From Desulfofundulus luciae (GTDB lineage Bacteria; Bacillota; Desulfotomaculia; Desulfotomaculales; Desulfovirgulaceae): a stretch of DNA of 51,332 bases. Numbering within the stretch: position 1 is the first letter of the stretch; each line of letters opens with the position of its first letter. A program made the translations under genes and the position numbers. The stretch is from NCBI RefSeq assembly GCF_030813795.1, contig NZ_JAUSUX010000020.1:1-51332 (forward strand), read 5' to 3'. Shown here in pieces: positions 49,561 through 51,332 of the stretch. Below the pieces are notes generated by a model. That model was not told where the DNA came from. It did no database searches and worked only from the letters and a program-made list of their open reading frames with translations.

Positions 49561-49709
49561 ATGCAGTTGCTCGTCCGGCCGGAGGAATACGGGGCCGGGA
49601 CGGTTTTCGTGCCGGAGGCACTAAGAAGACAATTTCAGCGAGTCCTGTGCCACTGCCAGCGCCCACTGCCCGATGGGGTCGGCTAGGCTCGCCCCCCATT
49701 TCTGATACT
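49561..49709. other. stretch before the 324-residue gene's end
   Basis: 149 bp. It mostly holds the 5' extension of the small frame at 49378-49560 and then sequence ending in GGTCGGCTAG and its partial palindrome CGGCTAGCC. No terminator is clear. Confidence 0.35.
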
Positions 49710-50678
49710 TCACTTTACCCTGCGCAGCCTGTTCCGGCGGAGCGGGTTTGGTTTCTCCACCGCGGAGCGAAGACTACCCTTGATTTCCTCGATGTACCCC
49801 TCTGCATGGACTTCGAAGAAAAAGTGGTGGGCCTCCCTGGTCAGGAAAGTGATTCCGCGCTCTGCAAAGAAACTCTCCCACAGTTCCAGGGGGAGTTCCT
49901 CCGGCTCGGAGCAGCGGGCCAGTATTTCCGCTATCTCTACGTCGTCATGGGCACCGATTAATAAAAGCGGCAGGCTCAGGATCTCGAGCCACGGGTAAGA
50001 CCGGGGCGGCCTGATGCGGTGGCGGGCGGGCACGGTGAAGGAGGCCGGTAGTTCTGCCGGTACGCGGGCCGCAAAGCGAGCTGTGGCAGCCTGCAGGTAC
50101 TTGACCTGCATGGCCAGAACCAGGCGGTCGCCGGGAACGGCGGCGAACCCCCGGGCGCGCAGCGGTGAAAGCCGCTCGAAGGGTGTGGCATCCCGCCAGA
50201 ACTTCCGGAAAAGCTCCCGTACGACCGCCTGCAGAAATTCCGGCGGCAGGGGAGCGGTAAGGCTGTGGGCCGTAGCCGCGTCGTATACCACGACCGGGAG
50301 GCCCCACACCGTGGTTTCGGTTCTGAGTAGCTCGTCCGAGGGGACGTAGCACTGCAGCCGGTGGCGCGAGCGCAGGGCTGCCAGACGTTGCGGCTGCCGG
50401 GCAACCCATACCGCCCACTCCAGGTGAGCGTCCGGCTGACCTGCCTTTGTGGGGTTTTCCCGTGCCCAGGCCGCGTAGTCCTCCGCGTCGAAAGGCACGC
50501 GCACCGGCCAGTGCAGCGGGTGTTCATCCCGCGCCTCCTGGCAGGCACGGTTGGCAGCGGCCAAAAAGTCAAGGTAGGCGTTGTCGTCTCCGCCCCGGAA
50601 CCTCCTGTAATCTTCCGGCCCGTAGTCCACCCAGATGAGCCGGTTGCCATCGCAAGAGAAGCGAAATTTCGGCTGCAT
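49710..50678 (-). CDS. unknown protein downstream of WYL regulator
   Basis: The 322-residue protein begins MQPKFRFSCDGNRLIWVDYGPEDYRRF with AAGGTG 5 bases before ATG 50678. Segments DDNAYLDFLAAANRACQEARDEHPLHWPVRVPFDAEDY, LPPEFLQAVVRELFRKFW and ELPLELWESFFAERGITFLTREAHHFFFEV are distinct but not from a family I recognise. It starts 12 bp after the WYL gene stop, so it is cotranscribed. Such WYL-partner genes often belong to stress or defence loci; this is an inference. Confidence 0.7.
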   Translation of the reverse strand: MQPKFRFSCDGNRLIWVDYGPEDYRRFRGGDDNAYLDFLAAANRACQEARDEHPLHWPVRVPFDAEDYAAWARENPTKAGQPDAHLEWAVWVARQPQRLAALRSRHRLQCYVPSDELLRTETTVWGLPVVVYDAATAHSLTAPLPPEFLQAVVRELFRKFWRDATPFERLSPLRARGFAAVPGDRLVLAMQVKYLQAATARFAARVPAELPASFTVPARHRIRPPRSYPWLEILSLPLLLIGAHDDVEIAEILARCSEPEELPLELWESFFAERGITFLTREAHHFFFEVHAEGYIEEIKGSLRSAVEKPNPLRRNRLRRVK

Positions 50679-50689
50679 CCCCACACCTT

Positions 50690-51332
50690 CTAGAAACTGC
50701 CGGTTTCATGCCGGTAAAGCGAGAGCGTTTCTCTCAGCACTTCGGCCACGGCTTCCCGGAGCCAGCCCGGCTCCAGTACCTCTATAGCCGCGCCCCAGCC
50801 GAGCAGCCAGGGGATCATCTCTCCGGCGCCGGCCACCTCAAAACGCACCTCGATGCCCCCGTCCGTCAGCTCCTTTACGGCCTGACTGGGGTGGTAGCGG
50901 GTGACGCGGAACTTGTGGGCAAGGCCGGGACTGACCCGGAGGCGCACCGTCTCCGGGGGGCCGGGCTCCTCTTCCGTCCAGACACCCCAGGCGTGCGCGT
51001 AGGCATCCCGGAGCGAAAAGTCCTGCGGGATGGTGTAGGTGCTGCTTTCCACCAGTTCCAGGCGGTCGATGTGGTCGAGGCGAAAGACGCGCCTTTCGCC
51101 CGCGGCGAGGCAGCGGCCAACCAGGTACCAGATCCCGTGCCGGCAGAGCAGGCCGTACGGCTCGACCTCGCGTGTGGTCAGTTGCCCGTCGGAGGCGCGC
51201 CGGTAGGCCAACCGTACCCTTTTGGCCAGGCGGATGGCCTGGAGTATCCGCTCTACCAGGCGCGCGTTCTTCTGCGGGTTTGCCGGGCCGTGCCCCGAGA
51301 CGTATACGTAGCGCTCCATCTCCTGCCGCAGG
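50690..51332 (-). CDS. WYL-domain transcriptional regulator (5' end beyond window)
   Basis: The 214-residue visible part has YRRASDGQLTTREVEPYGLLCRHGIWYLVGRCLAAGERRVFRLDHIDRLELV, the WYL domain with the usual W-Y-L and R-x-F-R-L-D-R/H-I motif, followed by a C-terminal extension (WLLGWGAAIEVLEPGWLREAVAEVLRETL), the WCX domain. The frame is open to the window edge, so the N-terminal helix-turn-helix is presumably beyond 51332. WYL domains bind ligands or nucleic acid and control defence and CRISPR genes in many bacteria. Confidence 0.93.
   Translation of the reverse strand, partial: LRQEMERYVYVSGHGPANPQKNARLVERILQAIRLAKRVRLAYRRASDGQLTTREVEPYGLLCRHGIWYLVGRCLAAGERRVFRLDHIDRLELVESSTYTIPQDFSLRDAYAHAWGVWTEEEPGPPETVRLRVSPGLAHKFRVTRYHPSQAVKELTDGGIEVRFEVAGAGEMIPWLLGWGAAIEVLEPGWLREAVAEVLRETLSLYRHETGSF

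Overview
The window looks like a chromosome segment of a spore-forming, anaerobic, probably thermophilic Gram-positive of the Desulfotomaculum/Desulfofundulus/Pelotomaculum type (Peptococcaceae in the broad sense). This is inferred from GC-rich genes with strong Shine-Dalgarno (SD) sites and many TTG/GTG starts, a SleB-like spore cortex hydrolase, CotF-type coat proteins, ADP-forming acyl-CoA synthetase subunits, a branched-chain acyl-CoA carboxylase cluster, a CRISPR repeat of the type common in thermophilic clostridia, and two genes with in-frame UGA at conserved redox/metal cysteine positions (selenocysteine use). No rRNA or species marker is present, so the exact genus is not fixed.

Layout. 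1-2.7 kb is a wrecked CRISPR locus. An IS21-like end abuts half a CRISPR repeat. A complete IS110-family element with a frameshifted transposase sits exactly inside that repeat, with a CT dinucleotide at both junctions. The other half-repeat, a spacer, an intact repeat, about 345 bp of odd sequence and a truncated repeat follow. The element's long non-coding end carries a hairpin whose loop matches both sides of the interrupted target, as an IS110 bridge RNA should. 2.8-6.5 kb holds a membrane nuclease-like protein, a SplB-like radical SAM protein, a DUF1284 protein and a second restriction-nuclease-like protein. 6.5-44.5 kb is mostly a normal chromosomal core: MBL hydrolase, selenocysteine peroxiredoxin, MgtC-like protein, adenine deaminase, BON protein, secreted amidase, LytR-CpsA-Psr (LCP)-like protein, an orphan hisG, acyl-CoA synthetase (ADP-forming) alpha and beta, rhomboid, SleB, phosphate permease, two tRNA-Leu genes, an ECF sigma/anti-sigma pair, a NifU-like selenoprotein, amidohydrolase, YchF, radical SAM, coat proteins, a carboxylase/hydratase/lyase operon, a metal ATPase with its ArsR regulator, RmuC, flavoprotein, MFS exporter and a ChbG-like deacetylase.

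40.4-42.2 kb and 44.5-51.3 kb are accessory. They contain truncated transposases, a chemoreceptor fragment, a palindromic element, a 53-bp decayed copy of a core gene, several AT-rich unknown genes including one with a PD-(D/E)XK pattern, an Mrr-type nuclease interrupted by one amber codon, and a WYL regulator operon that runs off the end.

Functional links visible in the window: the carboxyltransferase, enoyl-CoA hydratase and HMG-CoA-lyase-like genes form one operon that fits leucine/isovalerate breakdown. The zinc/cadmium ATPase is downstream of its ArsR sensor, whose promoter overlaps an inverted-repeat operator. The nuclease-like proteins near both ends, the dead CRISPR array and the IS debris suggest that the two ends are defence/mobile islands around a stable core.
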